DNA from: Onchocerca lupi
Taxonomy: Eukaryota; Nematoda; Chromadorea; Rhabditida; Onchocercidae
Assembly (NCBI GenBank): GCA_028564675.1
Contig: JAOVVO010000020.1
Span: 1-64,000, forward strand
DNA: 64,000 nt
Reading direction: 5' to 3'
Positions 9,381 through 20,625 of this stretch are shown in pieces. Under the pieces are notes generated by a model. It was not told where the DNA came from and did not search any database. It saw only the letters and a program-made list of their open reading frames with translations. Each line of letters opens with the position of its first letter. Within the stretch, counting starts at the first letter, position 1. The position numbers and the translations under genes are program-made.

Positions 9381-10835
9381 TTTCTTTAAACATAGCTTTG
9401 TGATACGAATACAAAAGACCGAAAAACTCCGATACATAACTATATGATTTATAGAGATAGTGTATTGAATATTATAGCAATGAAGTACGAAGATGTCATT
9501 TGACATACATCAACTATAAGCTAAGTAGTTCATAGAAAATGCAGAAGTTGCTTAACAAGTTTGTACAGTCTTCTTAGGAAGAATTGAAGGTGTTTAAGTT
9601 GTCTTCAATCTGTGAAGTAAAATGATAAAAGTATTAAATAATTAATATTTTATGTTTTTATTTTTGAACTATGTGAATCTTATATCTTTACGGATCTACA
9701 GGTTTTTACTTACATAAGCTAAAACATGTTCTATAAAGTGTTTAAGACAGTAATGCCAATTTGTAAGATTTTGAAAAAGAATAACCACCTACCACAGGTT
9801 TTTTTGCCGATTTTTCTGAATAGTAAACTTCTTAAGTATCTTTAATGCAGCTAAATTGCGGTTATTAAACGTTTGAAACATAAAAAAAATGCTAACGTTT
9901 AAAAATGGATATCAATTTTATTCTCTTTTACTTTTTTCATTTGTTAATCTTTTTAAAAATCAAAAATAAGCAAGGAAATAATATTATATCTAAGTATATC
10001 ACATTCTAACATTCTTATATTATCTAGTTTAATGAATCTAAACTATGATTTCTTTTGGTATACTTTTAGTTTTAACTATACTACAAGCCCTTTTCCCCTT
10101 ACTCACTTAAGGTGACAAGTTTGAGTTAGACTTATTAGTATCTGACCATATAAGATAAAACTTTAATTATATTTGATTTATTGTTGTGATAATGGAAGCG
10201 ATTGCATTGCTCCATTATGTATATTCTTACAACTCTTTTGTTGTTAAGATCTTTGGTTTATTGCTTTTATCAATCCAGGAGATTAACTATTCATGATATC
10301 AAATACATGCTCAATTAATCGGTGTTTTCAATTAAATTATTGTTGTGCTATTAATATGCGGACAAAACTATTTTATATTATTCTGCTCTATTATATTTTT
10401 AATGCCATGTTTGTCTTTTAAAACACTTGCATTGTTCTTCACTTGCGAGTAACATTAATTTTCCATGTGACCAAGAATAGTTGCCCAGCTCGTGGCCTGC
10501 TTTATGGATTTTCCTACTATTTTAGATATTTTTTGTTTGTACATTCACAAAAGAAGAAGTGTTGCTTTTGCTTTATAGATTTTCAGAACATTTGTAATAT
10601 CACATATTCTATTGTTGGAGGTCCATTATTAAATATAAGTACAACAAATTTGTCATTGCTACTCAGCAATTTTTTTTATATTGCTTATATTTTTATATAA
10701 TAGAATCATAGATTATGATTGGATCACAGTGCGGTAAATGAAAATTCTAATCGCTATAGAAGGTTGTATTTGAGTATAGCAAGAGAAAGATTGTTATTAA
10801 CCATATTTTCAATTTTATCATCCTACCTAACCGTA
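9381..10835. other. 1.45 kb stretch with no recognisable gene
   Basis: AT-rich sequence upstream of PBP2 and downstream of folD. The only long open frame (10443-10700, plus) has a composition typical of chance frames and no visible family. On the minus strand around 10590-10680 there is a stop-free piece reading KFVVLIFNNGPPTIEYVILQ that may be a fragment of a dead gene, but I cannot name it. No RNA gene or repeat was found. Confidence 0.45.
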
Positions 10836-11741
10836 TTACTGCAGCTGTAGGTCTTGGCATATAAAACTAGAAGCATCAATTCCCTTTTGCAAACAAGTAG
10901 CAATAATAGTGTTCACCATCAAAAATGCGATGGTCATTGGGCCGACGCCTCCTGGTACTGGAGTAATAGCTTTGGCTTTTTCTTTTATTCCATCAAAGTC
11001 AACGTCACCTATGAGGCTTGCTTGCCCTTCTGTGTTTACACTATTTATGCCAACGTCAATTACTATTGCGCTTTTTTTTATCCAGTCTTTCTGAACAAAT
11101 CTTGGCTTTCCGACTGCTGCAACTACTATATCTGCTTTAGAGCAATATTTAGCTAAATTTCTACTCTGTGAGTGTAAGATAGTAACAGTGCAGTCTTCTT
11201 GCAACAATAGGTGAAACATTGGCTTACCCACAATATTTGATCTCCCAATTACAACAGCATTTTTACTAGAAAGGTTTTTTTCAATTGATTTAATCAGATA
11301 TAAACAACCTTTAGGGGTACAAGGTATAAGGCAATTTTTTTCACCTTTGACTAATCTGCCTACATTTTCATCGTGAAAGCCATCTACATCTTTTTCGACA
11401 CTTACTATGTTAATTACTCTGTTTGTATTAATATGACTTGGTAAAGGCAATTGTACTAAAATGCCATGAACAGATAGATCTGTATTTAATTCATTAATCT
11501 TTGTAATTAATTTGTCCTCTGAAATATTGTCAGATAAAACAATAGTTTCAGAACTTATGCCTATTGATTCTGCTTTTTTTTGTTTATTGCGAACATAGAT
11601 TTGACTTGCTGGATTGCTTCCCACAAGGATTACTTTAAGGCAAGGAAAAATGTTGTGCTCTCTCTTTAAAACATTGATTTTTCGTGATAGCTCTTTGTGT
11701 AGATTATTTGCTATTTTTTTACCGTCAATGATAATTGGCAT
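10836..11741 (-). CDS. folD: bifunctional methylenetetrahydrofolate dehydrogenase/cyclohydrolase
   Basis: Interconverts 5,10-methylene-THF, methenyl-THF and 10-formyl-THF, supplying one-carbon units for purines, formyl-Met-tRNA and ThyX. It has 301 residues (family ~290). The N-terminal catalytic domain has the conserved SNPASQIYVRNKQKKAESIG around residues 42-61, with the catalytic Lys in this helix, and GILVQLPLPSHI. The C-terminal NAD(P)-binding domain has VVIGRSNIVGKPMFHLLL and the end motif ITPVPGGVGPMTIAFLM. The ATG at 11741 lies 3 bases after the ubiX stop, so the two are probably co-transcribed. Confidence 0.96.
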   Translation of the reverse strand: MPIIIDGKKIANNLHKELSRKINVLKREHNIFPCLKVILVGSNPASQIYVRNKQKKAESIGISSETIVLSDNISEDKLITKINELNTDLSVHGILVQLPLPSHINTNRVINIVSVEKDVDGFHDENVGRLVKGEKNCLIPCTPKGCLYLIKSIEKNLSSKNAVVIGRSNIVGKPMFHLLLQEDCTVTILHSQSRNLAKYCSKADIVVAAVGKPRFVQKDWIKKSAIVIDVGINSVNTEGQASLIGDVDFDGIKEKAKAITPVPGGVGPMTIAFLMVNTIIATCLQKGIDASSFICQDLQLQ

Positions 11742-11744
11742 TTG

Positions 11745-12371
11745 CTACACTCCTTGCCATTCTTTAAGGTTAGGTGATTTAATGTCAAACAAATTCAATA
11801 CCTTACCAATAGAGTGATTGATAATATTTTCTAAAGATTTTGGTTTAATATAGAAAGCTGGTACTGGTGGAGCAATTATTGCTCCCATCTCTGTTAGTTT
11901 TAACATGTTTTGTAAATGGCCAAGATGCAATGGTGATTCTCGCACCATAAGAACTAATTTTCTTCTTTCTTTTAATGTTACATCTGCAGCTCTTGTTAAT
12001 AGATTGGAAGTAATTCCTGATGCAATTTCAGACATTGTTTTTATAGAACACGGAGCGATAATCATTCCTAAAGTTTTAAATGAGCTACTTGCTATCTTTT
12101 CTCCTATTCTTTCCTCAGAATAGTAAAAATCTGCAAGTGATATAATATCCTCAAGTTTTTTTGTAACTTCATGATTTATGGTTATTTTCCCAGCACTACT
12201 TATTACTAGATGAGTTTCATAACCTAACTTAGTGTTATTCGAGTGCATGATGCTGGAATCTGTTGTAGCAAATTCAGGAGATTTACTAACCTTCCTTAAT
12301 ATCTCTAGAATACGTACACCATAAATAGAACCGGATGCTCCACTTATTCCAATTACAATTCTGTTATTCAT
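11745..12371 (-). CDS. ubiX: flavin prenyltransferase UbiX
   Basis: Attaches a dimethylallyl group to FMN to make the prenylated-FMN cofactor used by UbiD in ubiquinone synthesis. It has 208 residues against about 190 in most families. The extra length is an insert near residues 33-50 (KSPEFATTDSSIMHSNNTKL) after the first strand/helix. The N-terminal IGISGASGSIYGVRILE is the classic FMN-binding start. Further motifs are IAPCSIKTMSEIASGI around residue 110 and RKLVLMVRESPLHLGHLQNM around residue 137. It precedes folD by 3 bases. IspB in this window supplies the other ubiquinone precursor. Confidence 0.93.
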   Translation of the reverse strand: MNNRIVIGISGASGSIYGVRILEILRKVSKSPEFATTDSSIMHSNNTKLGYETHLVISSAGKITINHEVTKKLEDIISLADFYYSEERIGEKIASSSFKTLGMIIAPCSIKTMSEIASGITSNLLTRAADVTLKERRKLVLMVRESPLHLGHLQNMLKLTEMGAIIAPPVPAFYIKPKSLENIINHSIGKVLNLFDIKSPNLKEWQGV

Positions 12372-12637
12372 TTAGCTTCTTCGCAATTCATTTCCAATGT
12401 ACGCTTATAGTACTAAACAACATTCCCTATTTTTCTCTATCATCATTATTTATTTTTTTTAGTCTAATAATCTGTCTCATCACTTTTGTATCCTAACCTT
12501 TATCTGTAGCTTTTGCATACATGTCACAAATGTAGTTTTATATGTCTTTCTTTTCTTGTTCAAGTTTTTCGATTCTCTTTATGTAGCTTTTTAGCTCATC
12601 AGCTATTTATTTTTACTGTGCTTTTCATAGGACCAAA

Positions 12638-13912
12638 TTAATTAATTGCTGTTACAGTATTATCAATTTTCACTCGTACTTCAATGGCAGTAATAGTGTT
12701 TTTATCTTTTTTTAAAATTCTAAAATAGAAACCATACATGGAAAACTCTTCACCTTCGTCAGGAATGCGCTCTATTTCATTTACAATCATGCCTGCCAAA
12801 GTTGTAGCCTCTTCGTCAGGAAGATTCCAATGTAACTGCCTATTAATGTTCCTAATAGTAGATTTTCCTTCTATGTGATACATATTATCAGATATTTTCT
12901 TTATGAAATTTTCTGTGATTAAATCATGTTCATCAGAGATTTCTCCAACTATTTCTTCTAGTATATCTTCAAGAGTTACGATTCCCTGTAGGGCTCCATA
13001 CTCATCGACAACAAATGCAAGGTGTTTCCTGTTTTTACGGAAATTATGCAGTTGCACGCTAAGTGGCGTACTTTCTGGTATAAACCAAGGTTTTGACATA
13101 ACTTGAACAATGTTAACCTCTTCTGTTCTATTGTCTTTCTCACGCAAAGCGTTTATTAAGTTTTTTACATGAACTACTCCGATGATGTTATCAGGTTCTT
13201 TTTGCCATAATGGTACCCTGCTGTGACTGCTGGTTAAAATTTCTCTTATTAATTCTTCCTTATTTCGATCTATATCAAGAGAAAATAGGTTCCTTCTATG
13301 GGTCATAATTTCTGATATTTCTGTCTCAGCTAAATCAAGTATGCTATTTAGCATATCTAAATCCTGTTTTAACATTGTCCCTTCACTGCGATGGAGAACA
13401 ATCATATTACGCATTGCATCTGCTGCAGATATTACTTCCCTGTCTTTGTGAGGACCACATAATTTTAGAATGAGATTAACAATAAGCTGGATACCTGACG
13501 TCAATGGAGAAAAGATTTTGACAAAAAACAGTACAAAATAAGCAGAAAATGATGTAAACTTCTCAGGGTTTTGCATGGCGTAAGTTTTTGGTAATACCTC
13601 ACAGAATAGCAAAATGCAGAATGTCATTGTAATTGTTAATAGAAAAACGCCTTCGTTCCCAAAAAAGTTTATGACTATTGCTGTAAGTAAAGCGGAACAG
13701 GTAATGTTAATAATTGTGTTGCCGAGTAATATTGTACCTATTGTTAATTCCTTTTTATTTAATAAATGGTCGATTACCTTGGCTTTTTTGTTACCATCTA
13801 GCTTTAATTTATTCACTCGGGAGCGGCTAATAGAGGTTAACCCTATTTCTGCTCCTGAAAATAAAAATGATAAAATCAACAAAACAAAAATTATTGATAA
13901 TACTAAAATCAA
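12638..13912 (-). CDS. CNNM/CorC-HlyC family membrane protein (DUF21, CBS pair, CorC domain)
   Basis: 424 residues with the three-part layout of the family. First comes a DUF21/CNNM transmembrane domain (residues ~1-140, several hydrophobic helices, e.g. ILVLSIIFVLLILSFLFSGA). It is followed by a pair of CBS domains (about 200-330, with IIGVVHVKNLINAL and HLAFVVDEYGALQGIVTLED). A C-terminal CorC_HlyC domain carries IEGKSTIRNINRQL and GEEFSMYGFYFRILK. Members are linked to Mg/Co efflux or resistance and some are annotated as hemolysins; the name hemolysin is historical and no toxin activity should be read from it. The likely role is ion homeostasis in the inner membrane. It has no close operon partner. 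Confidence 0.88.
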   Translation of the reverse strand: MILVLSIIFVLLILSFLFSGAEIGLTSISRSRVNKLKLDGNKKAKVIDHLLNKKELTIGTILLGNTIINITCSALLTAIVINFFGNEGVFLLTITMTFCILLFCEVLPKTYAMQNPEKFTSFSAYFVLFFVKIFSPLTSGIQLIVNLILKLCGPHKDREVISAADAMRNMIVLHRSEGTMLKQDLDMLNSILDLAETEISEIMTHRRNLFSLDIDRNKEELIREILTSSHSRVPLWQKEPDNIIGVVHVKNLINALREKDNRTEEVNIVQVMSKPWFIPESTPLSVQLHNFRKNRKHLAFVVDEYGALQGIVTLEDILEEIVGEISDEHDLITENFIKKISDNMYHIEGKSTIRNINRQLHWNLPDEEATTLAGMIVNEIERIPDEGEEFSMYGFYFRILKKDKNTITAIEVRVKIDNTVTAIN

Positions 13913-14032
13913 TAACTGACCCCATTAAAGTGTAACATTACTGTGATAAAAACCAGAGTTAATTTTGTCTACTATAAGAAGCATTTGCGAATTTGAAGTT
14001 CTATATGGATAGGTTTCATATACCTAAAGCAT

Positions 14033-15274
14033 TTACATATTTTTAACCTTAAAAAATAAACTATGGAATATATTGTATGCTGCATCTACATGTTTACCCC
14101 CAGTAATAAGTGGAGGGGTTATTCTTATCACTCTATTATTTAAAACTCTAGTCATTATTAAACCTTTGTCAAGAGATCGGTTAACAATTTTAGCAGCAAA
14201 AGCTACTTTAAGCTCTAATTCTATCAATAAATCTTCTTCACGAATTTCTGAGATTATCTTTGAAAATTCTTTAGCTAAAAGTAGCAATTTTCTCTTTCAG
14301 AGATTTACTAACTCTTCTAACATGATTAAAAAAACTTTCTTTCAGCATTGTATCAAGCACTGCGTTATCGACAGTCATAGCAAGAGGATTGCCGCCATAG
14401 GTTAATCCATGAGTTCTGGGGTAATCGCTTCTGCTACATAACCTTTTATTAAACATGAAGCTATGGGGAATCCATTGCCCATAGCTTCACGCAAGTTAAC
14501 ATGTCAGGTTCAATTTCTATATTTTGATAATAAAATAAAGAACCGATACCTCCATACTCACATTGTACTTCATCAAAACACAAAATTATTCCTTGATCTC
14601 TTGTTATTTCTCTCACCTTTTGAAGGTATTCTACATTTAGTAGAATATACACTTCCCCCCTTGCTTTGTATAGGTTCTAAAACACAGCAACTGTTTCATT
14701 ACTGATCTTTTTCTTTAGTGCTTTGATGTCATTTTTTGGCACTTTATCGAAACTAGAAAGGAGTGAAGCGAAACCTTCGCACAATTTCTTGCTTCTTCCA
14801 GCAAAAATCGTAGCAGTACTACGTTCATGAAAACCTCCTTTGAATTGTAACGATATGGTGACGCTTTTTCTCACCTTTTAAATAAAAATAACGACGAATA
14901 AATTTGATTGTGGCCTCTGTTGCCTCAAGCCTGCTTGAGCAAAAAAGCTCTATTCTGCAAAAGTAAGTGCTGTTAAAAGCTCAGCAAGCCTTTTCTGCTG
15001 AGGGATAATGAAAATATTAGAGCAGTGCCACAATGAACCCAATTGTTTCTTCAACTTATTTATAATATATGGATAGCAGTGTCCCCAAGGAAGTTGTGGA
15101 GATACCCGCGGCAAAGTCTAAATATTTTTTACCATCTCTATCAAAAAGATATACTCCTTTTTCTCTGACTATAGGAATATTAAACCTATTATATGCATTA
15201 ATAATATAGTTTATTTTAAGTGTTGCAGTATTATCAACAATTTTGTAACTATACTTGTGTATCATTATCAACAA
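14033..15274 (-). pseudogene. argD: dead acetylornithine/class III aminotransferase (argD-like)
   Basis: Five minus-strand fragments in different frames line up in the order of one class III PLP aminotransferase. They are the N-terminus at 15274-15056 (NRFNIPIVREKGVYLFDRDG, then KKYLDFAAGI), 14874-14677 (FHERSTATIFAGRSKKLCEG), 14652-14461 (GIILCFDEVQCEYGGIGSLF, the PLP Asp region), 14456-14271 (HGLTYGGNPLAM) and the C-terminus at 14287-14033. Frameshifts and stops separate them, and the segment 14875-15055 is also degraded. The Lys of the active site falls in a broken junction (the piece near 14461 has MLTCVKLWAMDSP, altered from the usual AKxLGGGxP). The family call is strong; ArgD rather than another ornithine aminotransferase is likely. 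Confidence 0.85.
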
Positions 15275-18089
15275 ATAATTAATGTTTGTAAATTAATTAT
15301 ATCCAAGATATGGATCATTAAGGAAGATGGAAATATGCTTTAATTCAGAGCAGGAAAATGTTACTGTGATGTGGTACATGTGATAAGAAGTTTTATTACT
15401 AATATAACTTCTTTTACTGATTTTAATGCCATAATCAGGAGGTTATCTGCTGCGTAAGGTAACAAAACTACTGAAGTAGGCTTTAGTAGAAATAGTATAA
15501 TATTTAAAATAGACAATAAAAACCTATTCTATAAGAAGTTGATTAAGCTTTTTACTATGTACTACAGATTAAAGAAAAATAGTAATATATATATTATTAA
15601 CTTATACGTTGGTATGGTTGAGTGGGAAACAGTATTAATGATTTAAGGTAAAAAAAGATGAGTAACAAAGTAACTTTATATTATATGAAGAAACTCGCTT
15701 CTAAAGGTAAAAATATATGATAAAAATAATAAGCTTGTTAGAAAAGGCCTGGTCATAAAACAAGAGGTTATCGAAGTGAAAACAGGGGTAATATTGTCGA
15801 AGCACGTGAATTAGATGAAGTAATAAAAACTTTGCTTAAAGATATAATAGATGATCTATATTTTTAGATCAAATTATATATTTCTAGATATAATCTGGAA
15901 TATGAAGTGCTAAAGTTTATTAGTTTTTATGATGAAAATGATCTAGTACTATAAAAGATCATAAGAGAAGAAGGTTCTTTATTCTGCAGTAGAAGTTAGT
16001 GATATGGTCGTTTTATATCAGACAAGAATGAAGTTCTTCTTCTAGCATATGATGACTATCAGTATCGGTATGCATAAAATACATGTGATGTACTCACAAT
16101 AAGCGAAATAATGATGGATAGCTTTAAAAAAGCTATAATGCAGAGAAGAAATTTACTTTGTAAAAAAGCTATCTGTCTATGATAGCAAATATTGTCTTGA
16201 ATAGTGATATTGATAGCTACTTTGCCAAAAATAGATTGATGCAATACTTGTCTGGAATTGGTCATATGTAATCATATTAAAAAAAAGGTGGTTACTCTCA
16301 TAGAGATTTATGGCATCTAAATATTTAAAGGTTGTTGAGTCTGATAATAGTAATTATAAACTAACTTTTTGTCATGTACTTGATACTAGGTAAGTAAACA
16401 GCAGATTCTATCTTTCACAAAGGTACTATAATATAACTCTTTATACCGTGGAGTTATTTTAGTAATGGCTCTTCTTATATGGTCTAGTATATTTGATCAG
16501 TAGGTAAAGAAATGTGATAAGTTTTAAAAAAAAGTATCTGTTCAAGAAGTACAAAATAAGCTAAGTAAGGTATCATGAAAAGATAAACATAAAAGAATAA
16601 AGGTGAGTTTACACCAAGTAGTGTAACCTTAACGCGTGACACGGGATTTATGTTTCTTTTTTTCTAGATACTAGCGTTAGCTACTTAGATGATACCCTTG
16701 ATAATCTTTGCCTTTTTTAGTTTTTATTCAAGAATATTGAAGCTAAAGAAGTTTTAGTATAAATGGACCTCTTTAAAATTCTATAAAGCCCTACTTAAAA
16801 GGGTCGATTTCTTTTTTTAGAGTTTATATGAAGGTGGGTTGTAAGGTAGCATAGGTAGTGCTACAGTATCTTTTATGGACAAAAAAAGCATTTAATCTTA
16901 CTGATTTTTAGTATAAATGTCCGTTATATAGAAAATATTTTATTAGAGGCTTTGCGAAAAGTTTCTATGGAGACGGCTATAGAAAAATAGCTAATCATTT
17001 TGAGAGTATGTGCTTTTTTTTAACAGAACGGAAATAATGATCTGTGAAATAGTGTGGGAACTTTTGTATAGTTTCTGAAGACAGTAAACATGTTTTTAAC
17101 TTGCCTTTAATGATGAAAACCTGATCTGAGAATTAACAGAGTAGAAAAACATCTTGCTTAAGCAATTAAAGAGAAATAGAAAAATTGCGAATATGATTTT
17201 GCGTGATCAGCAGCAAGGAATGTTTCTTGGCCTACTCAGCCTTTATATATACAAAACACAGCTTTAAATATGATACTATACAATAAGTTATTAAACCTCA
17301 TCAATAAAGAAACCATTCTTAATTGCAGTACTAACGCTCATCTATATGAGGATTTTTTTGCTTTTCTTTACTGCTTTTTACAAAACTTTCTGATAAATAA
17401 CTATAATCTTCAATTCTATAACTATATAGCTGTAACAAGTACTACAATAGTGGTGATAGTTGAGATTTAAGGAAAAAAACATTTCTATTAAGATTAGCTG
17501 TATCTAAATTCAATCAATAAGTTAGAGTAAACTATTTATCATACCAGTTTACTCCTTTTTATATTTTTGAATGTAGGCAAATTTATATTGTTAGTTTATT
17601 TAGTATGCTTAGTATTTATTATATTTAAACGTATTATTTAATCTTTCTGTAATGTTAGTATTAATATTGTTACTGTGTAAAGCAAGTTTGGTAACCTTTT
17701 TAAGCATAGTTAATTTTTTTGCCTCCGTCGTTAATTTTGTTGTTACCTATAAAAGAAGCTCTATAGTATGCCTGTTTTTTTGCAAAACTCTCTATTAACT
17801 CTCTCGATATCTATAATTTCAGGTAATCGACAGTCTAAAATATGGCCTTTAATATACTGGTTAAGGCTTTATTAAGCTTCCTTATTAAGGGTAATTTATA
17901 AATTTTAGCTTTTATCAACTTTAAATATTTGCTCTAGAGCAAACAATAAAAATTTTGTGAAGTGTAAGTAAGCGGTAAAGCCAACTTATGTAACTCAGAT
18001 TTAGTAGCAGAAAACAATATCCACGAGTAAAATTTTACGTTGTTACTTTTACGTATTATAATAAGCTATAATTTATAGGAAAAACAAGG
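15275..18089. other. 2.8 kb stretch of unreadable decayed sequence
   Basis: No intact gene. Short open pieces exist on the plus strand, such as GNIVEARELDEVIKTLLKDI near 15790-15865 and SDKNEVLLLAYDDYQYRY near 16020-16075. They look like remnants of one or more genes, but I recognise no family. A 66-codon frame at 17270-17470 has the composition of chance sequence. No RNA gene, terminal inverted repeats or transposase motif was seen. Confidence 0.5.
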
Positions 18090-18845
18090 TTGAAAAAATT
18101 AGAAGGATTAAGGAAAAACTTAATAGCAAGAACAGGAAGGTTTTTATCTTCATTATTTTTTTTACTATTGATTGCGCTATCAATACGTAGTTTTTTATTT
18201 GAACCATTTCATATCCCTTCTGGGTCAATGAAAAGCACTCTGCTTGAAGGAGATTATATTTTCGTTAGTAAGTATTCATATGGTTACAGTAGATACTCTT
18301 TTCCATTTTCTCCAAACATTTTTAGTGGCAGAATCTTTTATACTCCTCCAAAGCGTGGTGATATAATCGTTTTTAAACCAACAAGAAACGATAGCATCAG
18401 GTTCGTTAAGCGAGTAATAGGGATACCAGGTGACAAAGTGCAAATTATAGAGGGAGAATTATACCTCAATAATCAAAAAGTAAAGCGAAAGCAAATTGAA
18501 GACTTTTTTGATTATGAATCAAATCGTAGTATACCAAGATACATAGAAACACTTTCACATGAGGGGGGGCATGAAATTTTAATAGATAATATTTTCAATG
18601 AACTATCATATGATAGCTCGACTTATTATGTACCTGATAATCAATTTTTTGTTTTGGGAGATAACAGAAATAATTCTTTTGATAGTAGGTTTCCTGAAAT
18701 TAGTTTTGTACCAATGGAAAATATAATTGGGCGTGTAAGCATAGTTGGTTTATCGTTTAAATTGGGAAAGGTTGATTGGTTGCCATTTAATTTCAGAATA
18801 CCTATTGCTCTGCGGTTGAATAGGATATTGCACAGTATCGTATAA
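18090..18845 (+). CDS. lepB: signal peptidase I
   Basis: Membrane-bound serine protease that removes signal peptides from Sec-exported proteins. It has 251 residues. One membrane anchor (about residues 18-34) is followed by the catalytic Ser in IPSGSMKSTL (S46) and the catalytic Lys in RFVKRVIGIPGDKV (K107). The C-terminal box is VLGDNRNNSFDSRF (typically GDNRxxSxDSR). The start is a TTG at 18090 preceded by AAACAAGG; no upstream ATG fits. The stop lies 4 bases from the hscA stop, so the two genes converge. With secA and ftsY it completes the export machinery seen in this window. Confidence 0.95.
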   Translation: MKKLEGLRKNLIARTGRFLSSLFFLLLIALSIRSFLFEPFHIPSGSMKSTLLEGDYIFVSKYSYGYSRYSFPFSPNIFSGRIFYTPPKRGDIIVFKPTRNDSIRFVKRVIGIPGDKVQIIEGELYLNNQKVKRKQIEDFFDYESNRSIPRYIETLSHEGGHEILIDNIFNELSYDSSTYYVPDNQFFVLGDNRNNSFDSRFPEISFVPMENIIGRVSIVGLSFKLGKVDWLPFNFRIPIALRLNRILHSIV

Positions 18846-18849
18846 AACT

Positions 18850-20625
18850 TTATCTATTTATTAATTTATACAACTTTAAAGAGGAATTTTTTAATTCAGT
18901 GATAGCGTTATTAATTTTGTTCAAGTCGTTTCCCTGTAAAGCATTTTTTGCGTTTTGCAATAGTTTTTTTAACCTTTGATTAATAGAAAGACCATTGTTG
19001 CTTTCAATCAGATGTATGAACTTACTTCCGTTAACTTTGGCTTCTGCAAGAGAACGAGCTTTCATATCTTTATCAAAGTTATTTATTGATTGGTTAACCA
19101 TATCTTGAATATCGGTTTCACTTAAGCCAAAACTTGAATTTATTTCAACCGTTTGTTCAATGCTAGTGCTTTTTTCTCTTGCAGTAACAGTCAATATTCC
19201 GTCAACATTAACTGTAAATTCTATTTCAACTTTTGCAGAACCTGCAGGTAGCGGCGGTATTCCCTTTAGTTCAAACTGCGCTAGAGACTTGTTATCTTCT
19301 ATCATTTCACGTTCTCCTTGACAAACGTGAATTTTCATTGCTGTTTGTCCGTGAGCATAAGTCGTAAACTCTTTTGTTTCTGAAACTGGTAGTGGTGTAT
19401 TTCTTGGTATGATTTTTTCAACTATTCCTCCCATGGTTTCTATGCCAAGTGATAAAGGTAAAACGTCAAGGAGAATATTCCTATCTTTTAAGCCCGAAGT
19501 TAAAACATGAGCATGTAAAGCTGCTCCAATTACAACTGCTTTGTCTGGGTCTACATCACTTAGTATTTTATTTCCAAAAAGCCTGACTAGTGAATTTTGT
19601 ACTAATGGTACTTTAGTTGCACCACCAACTAAAATTACTCCTTTTATACTATCAATTTTAAGATTTATATCGCATATAGTACGAGTGATGATGTTGATAG
19701 TCTTGTTAACCAATGGGGTAATTGCCTGTTCAAATTCTTCTTGGGTAATTTTGCATTTAAATAATTCACCGTTGATATTGAAGCTAAAAATGCCTGATGT
19801 ATTTTCACTTAGGTATTCCTTTACAAGGCGTGCACTATGAATCCTAATGTTACTAAGGTATGTAATATCAGAACGTTCTTCACTTAAATTTGCCTTTTCT
19901 CTATACTTAGAAAGCACAATTGAACTTAGTAGGCGATCAAAATCATCACCACCAAGTTCGGTATCGCCGCCAACTGCAAGGACTTGAAACACTTCTTGAT
20001 GTAACTTCAATATTGAAATATCGAATGTTCCGCCACCGAGGTCATAAACTGCGTATATTCCACTATTATTATTCTTTTTAATCGAATGAGAAAACGCAGC
20101 AGCAGTCGGCTCATTAATTAAGCGAAGAACCTCTATACCAGCTAATTTTGCTGCATATTTGGTTGCATTACGTGCTGAATCGTCAAAGTAAGCTGGTACA
20201 GTGATTACCGCCTTTTTTACTTTTGCCCCTGTGGATTTTTTTATTCTTTCACACAAAGCTTTTAATATCTCGGCAGAAATTTCAACAGGAGTAAGATATT
20301 TATCTTCCGCACATTTTATCCTAATAACTTTTTCACTTTCCTCATCTATTTCAAAATTTATACTTTCTTTATTTAAATCTTTGACATTTTTACCCATTAA
20401 GCGTTTTACGGAGTATATTGAACCTGGGCCAGCATCGTATCCTATTTTAAATATATTATTTTCATATGAAATAACAGAAGGCAGTAATTCTCTTCCTTGC
20501 TCATCTTTAAATATCTCCACGTCACCAGCTTTATTGACTGCAGCAATTAAAGAATTGGTGGTACCAAGGTCTATGCCAAAAACTACTTCATTTGAATTTG
20601 GTTCAGAAACTTGAATTGGCCGCAT
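18850..20625 (-). CDS. hscA: Fe-S assembly chaperone HscA (Hsp70 family)
   Basis: ATP-dependent Hsp70 that binds the LPPVK motif of IscU and promotes transfer of Fe-S clusters to apo-proteins. It has 591 residues (HscA ~615). The nucleotide-binding domain shows VVFGIDLGTTNSLIAAV near residue 14, NEPTAAAFSHS near 171 and YDLGGGTFDISIL near 194. The linker and substrate domain begin at LLDVLPLSLGIETMGG near residue 378. It belongs to HscA rather than DnaK by length, the short lid and operon context. The ATG at 20625 overlaps the end of hscB by 23 bases and has GAGG upstream. Confidence 0.95.
   Translation of the reverse strand: MRPIQVSEPNSNEVVFGIDLGTTNSLIAAVNKAGDVEIFKDEQGRELLPSVISYENNIFKIGYDAGPGSIYSVKRLMGKNVKDLNKESINFEIDEESEKVIRIKCAEDKYLTPVEISAEILKALCERIKKSTGAKVKKAVITVPAYFDDSARNATKYAAKLAGIEVLRLINEPTAAAFSHSIKKNNNSGIYAVYDLGGGTFDISILKLHQEVFQVLAVGGDTELGGDDFDRLLSSIVLSKYREKANLSEERSDITYLSNIRIHSARLVKEYLSENTSGIFSFNINGELFKCKITQEEFEQAITPLVNKTINIITRTICDINLKIDSIKGVILVGGATKVPLVQNSLVRLFGNKILSDVDPDKAVVIGAALHAHVLTSGLKDRNILLDVLPLSLGIETMGGIVEKIIPRNTPLPVSETKEFTTYAHGQTAMKIHVCQGEREMIEDNKSLAQFELKGIPPLPAGSAKVEIEFTVNVDGILTVTAREKSTSIEQTVEINSSFGLSETDIQDMVNQSINNFDKDMKARSLAEAKVNGSKFIHLIESNNGLSINQRLKKLLQNAKNALQGNDLNKINNAITELKNSSLKLYKLINR

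Noticed and set aside
10443..10700. 85-codon plus-strand open frame
   Set aside because: Low-complexity Phe/Tyr/Ile/Cys composition typical of AT-rich chance frames; no ribosome binding site or family.
12638..13912. Hemolysin annotation of the CorC/HlyC family protein
   Set aside because: The domain layout (DUF21, CBS pair, CorC_HlyC) is that of ion-homeostasis proteins; the hemolysin name is historical and no toxin feature is visible.
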